A stretch of DNA of 64,000 bases from Kitasatospora viridis. GTDB taxonomy: Bacteria > Actinomycetota > Actinomycetes > Streptomycetales > Streptomycetaceae. The stretch's first letter is position 1. Each line of letters starts with the position of its first letter. The stretch is from NCBI RefSeq assembly GCF_007829815.1, contig NZ_VIWT01000003.1:310001-374000 (forward strand). Reading direction: 5' to 3'. Both the position numbers and the translations under genes were made by a program. The notes beneath the pieces were generated by a model, which was not told the DNA's origin, searched no databases, and saw only the letters and a list, made by a program, of their open reading frames with translations. This document shows positions 57,080 through 64,000 of this stretch, one piece after another.

Positions 57080-58362
57080 GGGGTCACCCCGGCTCGGGTC
57101 AGCAGGAGTTGCTTGACGTCCAGGTAGCCGGTGCGGAACCCGGCCTCGGAGTAGGCCAGGTAGAGCTCCCACATCCGGCGGAACACCTGGTCGAAGCCCA
57201 ACTCGTCGATCTCCGCCTGCCGTTCGAGGAAGCGTTCGCGCCACAGCCGGAGCGTCTCGGCGTAGTGCGCGCCGTAGCCCTGGTACATGGCCATCCGCAG
57301 GCCGGCGCCGGCGGCGCCCTCGTCGATCGCCCGGATCGAGGGGATCAGGCCGCCCGGGAAGACGTACTTGATGATCCAGGTGTACTTCTCCGCGGTGGCG
57401 AGCATCCGCGCGTGCGGCATGGTGATGGCCTGCAGCGCGATCCGGCCGCCGGGCGCGAGCACGCGTTCCAGGCAGCGGAAGTAGGTGGGCCAGAACGCGC
57501 GGCCGACGGCCTCGATCATCTCGACGCTGACCACGGCGTCGTAGCGTCCCTCGGCGGCCCGGTAGTCGCACAGCCGCACCTCGGCCCGGTGGGCCAGGCC
57601 GGCCTCGGCGATCCGCCGCCGGGCGAGGGCGAGTTGCTCCTCGGAGAGGGTGAGGCTGACCACCCGGGCACCCCGGGCGGCGGCGCGGATCGCCAACTCG
57701 CCCCAGCCGGTGCCGATCTCCAGCACCTGAGAGCCGACGCCGACCCGGGCCAGGTCGAGCAGTTGGTCGATCTTGCGGTGCTGGGCGGCGGGCAGCGCGG
57801 CCCAGTCGGCCACCGGGCGGCCGCCCGGGCCGGTGCGGAAGACGGCGGAGGAGTAGCTCAGGGTCGGGTCGAGGAAGAGCGCGAACAGGTCGTTGGACAG
57901 GTCGTAGTGGCGCTGCACGTTGCCGGGGGCGTTGGCCACGGTGCCGAGTTCGGCGGCGGGCCGGTGGCGGTCGTGCAGGCGGCGCAGCCAGCGGGCGCCG
58001 ACCGGGACCAGCTTGTCGGGGTCGGCGGCCAGCGCGGTCAGCAGGCCGACCGGGTCGGGGGTGTCCCAGTCGCCGGCCTGGTAGGACTCGCCGAAGCCGA
58101 TGAGTCCGAAGGCGCCGATCCGGTGCAGGAAGTCCCGGGGTCGGCGCAGCCGCAGCACGGGTGCGCCGGCCGGGCCCGGCACCAGGGCCCGGCCGCCGGG
58201 CAGTTCGATCCGCAGGCCCCGGTGGCGGGCGACGTACCGCAGCAGCCGTTCGGCGACGGCCGCCCTGGCGGGGACGTTGGGCACCCGGGCGACGTCGGGC
58301 CACCGGGTCGGGTCGATGCCCTGGACGGTGCCGATGCGGGCGGGCGGTGCGGAAGGGTTCAC
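57076..58362 (-). CDS. CFA-synthase-family methyltransferase (divergent copy)
   Basis: 428 residues from GTG 58362 (GTGA overlap). Same fold, with NVQRHYDLSNDLFALFLDPT, but diagnostic positions differ from the canonical neighbour. The SAM loop reads EIGTGWGELA instead of GCGWGG, YSSAVF replaces YSCxYW, and the catalytic EH pair is EA in SVEMIEAVG. Known: CFA homologues with this IEAVG pattern occur beside DUF1365 and FAD-oxidoreductase genes in light or singlet-oxygen regulons and include fatty-acid C-methyltransferases. Inferred: methyl transfer to an unsaturated acyl chain rather than ring closure. Confidence 0.92.
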   Translation of the reverse strand: MNPSAPPARIGTVQGIDPTRWPDVARVPNVPARAAVAERLLRYVARHRGLRIELPGGRALVPGPAGAPVLRLRRPRDFLHRIGAFGLIGFGESYQAGDWDTPDPVGLLTALAADPDKLVPVGARWLRRLHDRHRPAAELGTVANAPGNVQRHYDLSNDLFALFLDPTLSYSSAVFRTGPGGRPVADWAALPAAQHRKIDQLLDLARVGVGSQVLEIGTGWGELAIRAAARGARVVSLTLSEEQLALARRRIAEAGLAHRAEVRLCDYRAAEGRYDAVVSVEMIEAVGRAFWPTYFRCLERVLAPGGRIALQAITMPHARMLATAEKYTWIIKYVFPGGLIPSIRAIDEGAAGAGLRMAMYQGYGAHYAETLRLWRERFLERQAEIDELGFDQVFRRMWELYLAYSEAGFRTGYLDVKQLLLTRAGVTP

Positions 58363-59102
58363 GGTCGGGGTGCCTCCTCCTGGGGCGCGTGCTGGGGTCG
58401 CGGGTGGACCGGCAGTCCGCGCAGCCACAGCCGGACGCCGTGGTAGCGGATGCCGGCGCTGACGGCGAAGGTGGCGAGCGGGTGCCGCAGCACCGCGCCG
58501 AGCAGCGCGGCCGGGCCGGCGGGGCGGCGGCTGCCGTGCACGGTGGCGGTGAACGGCCGGGCGCCGTCGAGCTCCAGGCTGACGGCGAGCCGCAGCCGCG
58601 GGCCGGGTTCCGGCAGCGACATCCGGTAGCGGCCGGCCACCGGGAAGAACGGCGAGACGTAGAACTCCTTGGCCGTCTCGGCCCGTCCGCGCGCGTCGGT
58701 GCGCAGCAGGTAGCGGTGGCGCTGCCCGTAGGTGTTGTGCACCTCGGCGACGGTGCAGACCGGTCGGCCGGCCCGGTCGTGGCACCAGTAGACGGTGAGC
58801 GGGTTGAAGACGTGGCCGAGTGAGCGGGCCTGACAGAGCATCAGGACCCGCCCGCCGGGCGGCTCTAGACCCTGGGCGGCGAGGAACGCGTCGAGGTCGG
58901 CCCGCAGCGCGGCGCCTGCCGGGAAGCGGGCCAACGGCCGCAGCGGGGCCGGGAGTTCGGGCATCCGGTCGAGGTCGACCAGCCACAGGTAGCCGCGCTG
59001 GCGGACGGCGTGCCGCACGGGCGCGGTGCGCAGGTGGCTGATCCGGCTCTCGTAGAGCGCGGCGCCCCAGCGGCCGGGCAGCGGAGTGCTCAGCGCGTTC
59101 AC
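58359..59102 (-). CDS. DUF1365 family protein
   Basis: 247 residues from GTG 59102 (GTGA overlap). Starts ALYESRISHLRTAPVRHAVR and has the DUF1365 hallmark segments LGHVFNPLTVYWCHD, VCTVAEVHNTYGQRHRY and AKEFYVSPFFPVAGRY. Known: almost always encoded between an FAD amine-oxidase-like gene and a CFA-type methyltransferase, with no proven activity. Conserved His, Cys and Tyr suggest a metal or lipid site. Soluble or peripheral membrane protein. Confidence 0.93.
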   Translation of the reverse strand: MNALSTPLPGRWGAALYESRISHLRTAPVRHAVRQRGYLWLVDLDRMPELPAPLRPLARFPAGAALRADLDAFLAAQGLEPPGGRVLMLCQARSLGHVFNPLTVYWCHDRAGRPVCTVAEVHNTYGQRHRYLLRTDARGRAETAKEFYVSPFFPVAGRYRMSLPEPGPRLRLAVSLELDGARPFTATVHGSRRPAGPAALLGAVLRHPLATFAVSAGIRYHGVRLWLRGLPVHPRPQHAPQEEAPRP

Positions 59103-60418
59103 GGCGCACCCACCGGCAGCAGCGCCCGCGCGGCCGCCAACCCCGAGCGGCAGCCGTCCTCGTGGAAGCCCCACCCGTGGTAGGCGCCGGCGTAAGCGGT
59201 CCGCCCGCCGGTCAGCTCGGGCAGCCGGCGCTGGGCGGCGACCGAGCGGGCGGTGTACACCGGGTGTTCGTAGACGGTGCGCGAGACCACGAGTTCCTCG
59301 GGGACGGGGTCCTGCCGGTCCTCGTTGAGGGTGACCAGGTACTCCTCGTCGCAGTCCAGGCCGAGCAGCCGGTTGAGGTGGTAGCTGACCCGCACCCGGT
59401 CGGCCCGCTCCTGACAGTCCGTCATCCGGTAGTTCCAGCAGGCCCGGGCGCGCGGCGCGGTGGGCAGCTCGGAGGCGTCCCGGTGCAGCACGGTCGGGTT
59501 GCGGGAGTAGTCGAACGCGCCGAGCACCGCGCGCTCGGCCGGGGTCGGGTCGGCCAGCAGCCGCAGCGCCTGGTCCGCGTGGGTGGCGATGACCACGGCG
59601 TCGGCCTCGGCCCGGGCCCCGTCCGCGGTGGTGATCGCCACGCCGTCGGGGTGGCGGCGCACGGCCCGCACCGGCGCGCCGACGCGGACGTCGGGCAGCG
59701 CGGCCGCGATCCGCTCGACGTACACCCGGGAGCCGCCGACCACCGTGCGCCAGGCCGGCGAGCCGGTGACGCCCAGCATGCCGTGGTTGCGCAGGAAGGC
59801 GAACAGGTAGCGGGCCGGGTAGTCGCCGGCCAGGTCGGGCGCGCAGGACCAGACGGCGGAGACCACCGGAGTCATGAAGTGGCCGACGAAGTACCGGGAG
59901 AAGCCGCCGTCGGCGAGGAAGCGGCGCAGCGAGGGGTCGCCCGCCGCCGGGTCGGCCAGCAGGGCGCGGGCCCGGCGGTGGAAGCGCGGCACCTCGGCCA
60001 GCAGCCGCAGGTAGCGCCCGTTGCGCAGCGCCGCGCCCTGGGCGAGCAGCCCGGCGGGCCCTTTGGCGCCGGCGTACTGCAGGCCGCAGCCGTCGCACCG
60101 CACCGACATGCTCATCTCGCTCGCCCGGGTCGGCACGCCGAGTTCCCGGAACAGCCGCACCAGCTGCGGGTAGGTCCGCTCGTTGTGCACCAGGAACCCG
60201 GTGTCCAGGGGCAGCAGCCGGCCGTCCCGCCCGGCGGTGGGCTGGGTGTGGGCGTGACCGCCGAGCCTGCCCTCGGCTTCGAAGAGCACCACATCGGCGC
60301 CGGCCCGGCGCAAGGTCCAGGCCGCCGTCAGCCCCGCGACCCCCGCGCCGACCACCGCCACCCGCCCGGCCCGACCACGATGGGCGGGTGCGGTGTCGAC
60401 GGTTCCGGGGATGGTCAT
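59099..60418 (-). CDS. FAD-dependent amine-oxidase-like oxidoreductase
   Basis: 439 residues from ATG 60418 with AGGGAA upstream. FAD motif VVGAGVAGLTAAWTLRRAG near residue 25, FEAEGRLGGHAHT after it, and a C-terminal TAYAGAYHGWGFHEDGCRSG that closes the flavin site. A CDGCGLQYAG pair of cysteines lies near 120. Known: this desaturase/amine-oxidase-like family (with phytoene desaturases) heads lipid operons with DUF1365 and CFA-type genes and is implicated in fatty-acid desaturation or furan fatty acid formation. First gene of a five-gene operon with all junctions overlapping. Confidence 0.93.
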   Translation of the reverse strand: MTIPGTVDTAPAHRGRAGRVAVVGAGVAGLTAAWTLRRAGADVVLFEAEGRLGGHAHTQPTAGRDGRLLPLDTGFLVHNERTYPQLVRLFRELGVPTRASEMSMSVRCDGCGLQYAGAKGPAGLLAQGAALRNGRYLRLLAEVPRFHRRARALLADPAAGDPSLRRFLADGGFSRYFVGHFMTPVVSAVWSCAPDLAGDYPARYLFAFLRNHGMLGVTGSPAWRTVVGGSRVYVERIAAALPDVRVGAPVRAVRRHPDGVAITTADGARAEADAVVIATHADQALRLLADPTPAERAVLGAFDYSRNPTVLHRDASELPTAPRARACWNYRMTDCQERADRVRVSYHLNRLLGLDCDEEYLVTLNEDRQDPVPEELVVSRTVYEHPVYTARSVAAQRRLPELTGGRTAYAGAYHGWGFHEDGCRSGLAAARALLPVGAP

Positions 60419-60616
60419 GGGGTTCCCTGTCTGCTCGGTCGGGTGCCGCGCTGCTGCCACCCGGGATTCGGGGCCGGGCGGCGAGCGGATTGGTCGGCCC
60501 GGAGTCCGTGTTCGCACCGAACCGCGACACGGGCCCGCGCCGAACCACTGGTGCGGGCGGGTGCGCGGGAGATCATCGAGCCGTCCGGCCCGCACGCGGC
60601 TGACCTGGAGGCCTCG

Positions 60617-60661
60617 ATGAGCGAACCGTCCAATCCCCGCCTGCCATGGAGGCCTCGATGA
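60617..60661 (+). CDS. Leader minigene 1 (14 codons)
   Basis: ATG with GGAGG seven bases upstream encodes MSEPSNPRLPWRPR and ends at TGA 60659-60661, which overlaps the ATG of minigene 2 (ATGA). Its own C-terminal codons TGG AGG CCT CGA form the ribosome site for the next start. An upstream open frame that ends at TGA 60618-60620 overlaps this ATG in the same way. Translation is inferred, not shown. Confidence 0.5.
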   Translation: MSEPSNPRLPWRPR

Positions 60662-60702
60662 GCGAACCGTCCATCCCCCACCTGCCGTGGAGGCCTCGAT
60701 GA
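60658..60702 (+). CDS. Leader minigene 2 (14 codons)
   Basis: Encodes MSEPSIPHLPWRPR with the same GGAGG spacing. Its TGA (60700-60702) overlaps the ATG of the SDR/DUF2867 gene (60699-60701), so a ribosome ending here is placed exactly on the main start. The three ATGs are each in a different reading frame because 41 is one less than a multiple of three. Confidence 0.5.
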   Translation: MSEPSIPHLPWRPR

Positions 60703-62207
60703 GCGAACCGTCCACCCCCCGCCCGACCTGCCTGGTCACCGGCGCCACCGGCTACCTCGGCGGCCGCCTGGTGCCCGAACTGCTCGCCGCCGGGCACCGC
60801 GTGCGCTGCCTGGTCCGCGACCCCGAACGGCTGCGCGACCACCCGTGGCGCGCCCGGGTCGAGGTCGCCACCGGCGACGTCACCAAGCCCGCCACCCTGC
60901 CGCCCGCCTTCGAGGGCGTGGACGTCGCCTACTACCTGGTGCACTCGCTGACCACCGGCCCGGACTTCGAGGCCACCGACCGCGCGGCCGCCCGGGCGTT
61001 CGCCGCGGCGGCCGAGGCGGCCGGGGTGCGCCGGATCGTCTACCTCGGCGGCCTGGTGCCCCCGGACGTCCCGGCGACCGGGCTCTCCCCGCACCTGCGC
61101 TCGCGTGCCGAGGTGGGCCGGATCCTGCGGGAGAGCGCGGTGCCGACGGCCGAACTGCGCGCGGCCGTCATCCTCGGCTCCGGCTCGGCCTCCTTCGAGA
61201 TGCTGCGCTACCTGACCGAGCGGCTGCCGGTGATGGTGACGCCGAGCTGGGTCGGCACCAGGATCCAGCCGATCGCCGTGCGCGACGTGCTGCGCTACCT
61301 CACCGCCGCGGCCGGCCTGCCGCCCGAGGTGAACCGCACCTTCGACCTGGGCGGCCCGGACGTGCTGACGTACCGTCAGATGATGCTCCGTTACGCCGAA
61401 CTGGCCGAGCTGCCGCGGCGCCGGATCGTCCCGGTGCCGGTGCTCACCCCCGGCCTGTCCAGCCACTGGGTCGGCCTGGTCACCCCCGTGCCGAACGCGA
61501 TCGCCCGGCCGCTGGTCGAGTCGCTGCGCCACGAGGTGGTCTGCGCCGAGCACGACATCGCCCGCTACGTGCCCGACCCGCCCGAGGGGCTGATCGGGTT
61601 CGACCGGGCCGTCCGGCTCGCCCTGCGGCGGATCAAGGACGCGCAGGTCACCACCCGCTGGTCCTCCGCCAGCCTGCCCGGCGCCCCCAGCGACCCGCTG
61701 CCCACCGACCCGGGCTGGGCCGGCGGCAGCCTCTACCAGGACGTCCGGGATCTGCGGGTGGCCGCGCCCCCGGAGGCGCTCTGGCGGGTGGTGGAGGGCA
61801 TCGGCGGCGAGAACGGCTGGTACTCCTTCCCGCTCGCCTGGGCGCTGCGCGGCTGGCTGGACCGGCTGGTCGGCGGTGTCGGCCTGCGCCGGGGCCGGCG
61901 CGACCCGGCCCGGCTGCGGGTCGGCGACTCGCTGGACTTCTGGCGGGTGGAGGCGATCGAACGCCCGCGCCTGCTGCGGCTGCGCGCCGAGATGCGGCTG
62001 CCCGGCCCCGCCTGGCTGGAGCTCTGCGTCGACCCCGACGGCGCGGGCGGCTCCCGCTACCGCCAGCGCGCCCTGTTCCACCCGCACGGCCTGGCCGGCC
62101 ACGCCTACTGGTGGGCGGTCGCCCCGTTCCACGCGGTCGTCTTCGGCGGTATGGCCCGCAACATCGCCACGCGCGCCCTGGCCGACGGTGCGGGTGACGC
62201 GGCTTGA
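60699..62207 (+). CDS. NAD(P)-binding SDR with C-terminal DUF2867
   Basis: 502 residues from ATG 60699 with GGAGG seven bases upstream. An extended SDR domain: LVTGATGYLGGRLVPELLAA near residue 12, VDVAYYLVHSLTTG, RIVYLGGLVPP. From about residue 330 a DUF2867 domain follows (WYSFPLAWALRGWLDRLVGG, RLLRLRAEMRLPGPAWLELC). Known: such fusions are found near photolyase and carotenoid or lipid genes in light-response regulons; the reaction is unknown. Divergent from the lipid operon across a 280-bp region. The minigene array upstream makes its translation dependent on, or amplified by, re-initiation. Confidence 0.93.
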   Translation: MSEPSTPRPTCLVTGATGYLGGRLVPELLAAGHRVRCLVRDPERLRDHPWRARVEVATGDVTKPATLPPAFEGVDVAYYLVHSLTTGPDFEATDRAAARAFAAAAEAAGVRRIVYLGGLVPPDVPATGLSPHLRSRAEVGRILRESAVPTAELRAAVILGSGSASFEMLRYLTERLPVMVTPSWVGTRIQPIAVRDVLRYLTAAAGLPPEVNRTFDLGGPDVLTYRQMMLRYAELAELPRRRIVPVPVLTPGLSSHWVGLVTPVPNAIARPLVESLRHEVVCAEHDIARYVPDPPEGLIGFDRAVRLALRRIKDAQVTTRWSSASLPGAPSDPLPTDPGWAGGSLYQDVRDLRVAAPPEALWRVVEGIGGENGWYSFPLAWALRGWLDRLVGGVGLRRGRRDPARLRVGDSLDFWRVEAIERPRLLRLRAEMRLPGPAWLELCVDPDGAGGSRYRQRALFHPHGLAGHAYWWAVAPFHAVVFGGMARNIATRALADGAGDAA

Positions 62208-62220
62208 TAGCGTCCAGCAG

Positions 62221-62913
62221 GTGCCCACGACCGACCACCACCAGCACCTCCAGGACGCCCTCGCCGCACTGGACGCCGCCTTCGCCCCCGTCACCGAGCA
62301 GCGGGTCGCCCGCGTGGGCGGCTGCACCCACTGCTACGGCGTCGACGACCTCGAAGTACTGGCCGGCCCCGCGCGCCTGGTGCCGGAGGAGCTCATCCCC
62401 ACCGTCGCGGCCGAGTCGATCGACCACTGGGACGACTTCCCCACCACCTACCGCCGGTTCACCCCCCGGATCGTCCGCGCCCTGGTCACCGACACGCTCC
62501 ACGTCGACCACGGCCTGATCGGCTCCCGCCTGCGCGCCGCCGGCTGGCAGGAGTGGCCGCAGCGGGAGCGGGAGGCGCTGGAGACCGTCTGGCACGCCTG
62601 GTGGCTGGCCACCCTGCACCACCACCCCGGGCAGGCCCACGTCACGGACGTGCTGGAGACGGTCGCCGTCAGCACCGGCGCCCTCACCCCCTGGCTGGCC
62701 ACCTGGTCCGCCACCCGCACCGATGCCGCGGACCAGCACCTGGGCGACGCCCTCGACGTCTGGCTCCACCAGGGCGGACTCGCCGACCTGCACCTCGGCT
62801 TCTACAGCGAACTGCCCGCCACGCCCGAACTGCTGCCCTGGCTGCTCGCCCTGACGGCGGGCCGGATCGGCGCCGCCCAGCTGGCCGAGGTCGAGCGGAT
62901 CGCCTACAGCTGA
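62221..62913 (+). CDS. Conserved hypothetical protein
   Basis: 230 residues from GTG 62221, thirteen bases after the SDR/DUF2867 gene. The N-terminal part has a cysteine pair and histidine in VGGCTHCYGVDD, followed by VPEELIPTVAAESIDHWDDF and a helical C-terminal half. The CxxC-like motif could bind a metal. No signal peptide or membrane segment. Likely co-transcribed with the SDR gene. I do not know its function. Confidence 0.75.
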   Translation: MPTTDHHQHLQDALAALDAAFAPVTEQRVARVGGCTHCYGVDDLEVLAGPARLVPEELIPTVAAESIDHWDDFPTTYRRFTPRIVRALVTDTLHVDHGLIGSRLRAAGWQEWPQREREALETVWHAWWLATLHHHPGQAHVTDVLETVAVSTGALTPWLATWSATRTDAADQHLGDALDVWLHQGGLADLHLGFYSELPATPELLPWLLALTAGRIGAAQLAEVERIAYS

Positions 62914-63101
62914 TCTCCCGGTCTGACGGCCACGCCCACCCGGTCCGGCCTCCAGGGGCCACCGCCCGGGCCGATCGGATCCGCGCACGTCCCTTCCTCG
63001 CATTCGAAGTCGAAGCCGTCGAGCTCCAACCACCGCGCCACGGCGGAGAAGTTGGCGACCAGCCGATGGTGCGTCCGGAGGGCTCGGAAGTCATGGTCGG
63101 G
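62904..63101 (-). pseudogene. Possible C-terminal gene fragment
   Basis: The minus strand reads protein-like sequence (RALRTHHRLVANFSAVARWL, ELDGFDFECEEGTCADPIGP, GGGPWRPDRVGVAVRPGDQL) to a TAG at 62904-62906, but an in-frame TGA lies directly upstream and there is no good start. It overlaps the end of the convergent hypothetical gene by ten bases. Either the front of the gene was lost or a frameshift separates it. Confidence 0.35.
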
Positions 63102-63191
63102 TCACACTCCCTGTGTCCAACTGGGCAGTCCCCGAAAGTGAAGGCGGTGACGAACCGAAGCGAGGAAGCACGGTCACCTCTGCTGGGGCAG
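63102..63191. other. Short intergenic stretch
   Basis: 90 bases between the fragment above and the PLP-fold gene. Nothing recognisable seen. Confidence 0.4.
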
Positions 63192-64000
63192 TCAGGGGCG
63201 GAGCGTGGCGACCGCGCGGGCGACGACGTCGCAGGCCGCGTCCTGGTGGGCGTGCCAGTGGGGCCGGTAGGTGCCGGCGGGGACGGGAGCGGCGCCCCCG
63301 GTGTAGACGATCAGGGCGCGTTCACCGGGGCGGATCAGGCCCTGTTCGATGGCGTCGAGCGTGCCGACCAGCGCGTAGAGGCCGGCGCGCTCGCGGGGTG
63401 TGCCGTCGGGGTCGAGGGCGACGGTGACGCCGGCCTCCCGGAGCAGGGCGACGGCACGCGGCTCCCACCGGAGGTAGCGGCTGTTGGTGAGGGCACGGAC
63501 AGTGCCGCGGCTGTACGCGCACAGATCCCGCATGCGCCGCACGAGGTCCTCGGTGAGGGTCTGCCGGAACAGAGTGGGTTCGAGCATCGGGACCTCGCCG
63601 GTCCCGTTCGGCTGCCCGCCGAGGGCCCGGACGAACGGGGTGACCGCCTCCTGCTGGACGCCGAGGAAGCGGGGCACGTGGACGGGCTGCGTGCGCTGGA
63701 GCTCGCGCAGTCCTGCGTAGTACCCGAGCGGCCCGTACCCGCTGGACAGGGCCTGGATGTGCCAGTCCCACCGCCGGCCCAGCTCGCGTCCGGCGTCGCG
63801 CAGGAAGTGGGCGCGCAGCCTGTTCGCTTCGTCCTGGTCGGCCGGGGATGGGGCCACCGGGATCCCCAGGGTCTCGGCGCAGGCCGCCAGGACGGCCTTG
63901 ATCCGGTGCTCTGGTGCGTCGACCTCGACGAACCGCACGGCGTCGGACTCGGCGAGCCGGGGCACGATGCGGCGGCGGGAGGCCTGCGGGTGGAGGATCA
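63192..64000 (-). CDS. PLP-dependent (threonine-synthase-fold) enzyme, C-terminal part
   Basis: The frame is open to the right edge, so the N terminus, with the PLP lysine, is outside. What is visible: a strand-helix pattern RFVEVDAPEHRIKAVLAACA, a glycine-rich SSGYGPLGYYAGLRELQ that resembles the phosphate-binding loop of fold-type II PLP enzymes, PMLEPTLFRQTL, and a C-terminal ALIVYTGGAAPVPAGTYRPH. Known: threonine synthase, cysteate synthase and diaminopropionate-forming enzymes share this fold. Which one cannot be told from this half. Confidence 0.6.
   Translation of the reverse strand, partial: ILHPQASRRRIVPRLAESDAVRFVEVDAPEHRIKAVLAACAETLGIPVAPSPADQDEANRLRAHFLRDAGRELGRRWDWHIQALSSGYGPLGYYAGLRELQRTQPVHVPRFLGVQQEAVTPFVRALGGQPNGTGEVPMLEPTLFRQTLTEDLVRRMRDLCAYSRGTVRALTNSRYLRWEPRAVALLREAGVTVALDPDGTPRERAGLYALVGTLDAIEQGLIRPGERALIVYTGGAAPVPAGTYRPHWHAHQDAACDVVARAVATLRP

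Larger units (their letters stand above)
60572..60712 (+). repeat. Tandem 41-bp repeats carrying ribosome site and start codon
   Basis: Three copies of TGGAGGCCTCG-ATG-AGCGAACCGTCC occur with ATGs at 60617, 60658 and 60699, exactly 41 bp apart; the intervening 15 bases vary. A fourth, degenerate copy begins at 60572 (ATCATCGAGCCGTCC), has ATC in place of ATG and is 45 bp from the next. The last ATG is the start of the SDR/DUF2867 gene. The array thus duplicates that gene's own translation start region. Confidence 0.92.

Overview
The window is 64 kb of very GC-rich chromosomal DNA from an actinomycete. Dense short-spaced operons, many GTG starts, 4-base stop/start overlaps, a mycothiol-dependent enzyme family and a LitR/ECF light-response set point to Streptomycetaceae (Streptomyces or Kitasatospora). 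The species cannot be fixed from sequence alone. No rRNA, tRNA or CRISPR array was seen.

Layout. (1) 1-5.5 kb: right edge of a nonribosomal peptide cluster that runs off the left end, with an adenylation domain (partial), an asparagine-synthetase-like protein that has lost its glutaminase residues, and a C-PCP-C NRPS whose A domain has shrunk to a stub. (2) 5.6-9.4 kb: small membrane protein, family 2 glycosyltransferase and six-repeat NHL protein. (3) 9.8-20.4 kb: TetR/SDR pair with a clear operator, a Tat-exported flavin oxidase, proline iminopeptidase, and a MoxR ATPase / VWA-metallopeptidase-like / unknown trio. (4) 19.5-28.4 kb: a compact nine-gene operon built on chorismate and prephenate (chorismate mutase, MqnA-like, Dabb, DUF2000, PaaK-like ligase, branched-chain aminotransferase, BacA-like prephenate decarboxylase, ornithine-cyclodeaminase-like, HisC-like), bordered by a divergent Lrp regulator and EamA exporter. 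I read this as an undescribed small-molecule cluster, probably making a cyclohexadienyl- or cyclohexenyl-type amino acid or a conjugate of one. (5) 28.8-36.8 kb: YcaQ-type DNA glycosylase, antibiotic-monooxygenase-fold protein, AzlCD exporter with Lrp, MsrA, Nudix, HAD and MFS genes.

(6) 36.9-50.5 kb: ECF sigma factor, LitR-type B12 photoreceptor regulator and photolyase, followed by housekeeping genes with a cobalamin theme (CbiZ overlapping FolP, MeaB, methylmalonyl-CoA mutase MutA/MutB). (7) 50.8-55.0 kb: an accessory mosaic of small unknown genes, decayed gene pieces, two transposase remnants and a secreted ricin-B-type lectin. (8) 55.0-62.9 kb: a five-gene lipid-modification operon (FAD oxidoreductase, DUF1365, two CFA-synthase paralogues, DUF1295), every junction a GTGA overlap. 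It is divergent from an SDR/DUF2867 gene preceded by a striking tandem array of 14-codon minigenes. Genes of this type belong to light and singlet-oxygen regulons in other bacteria, so regions 6 and 8 may form one regulon. (9) 63.2-64 kb: the end of a PLP-fold enzyme that continues off the right edge.

The features most worth following up are the chained minigene leader at 60.6-60.7 kb, the chorismate/prephenate cluster at 20-28 kb, and the glutaminase-dead AsnB homologue beside the NRPS.
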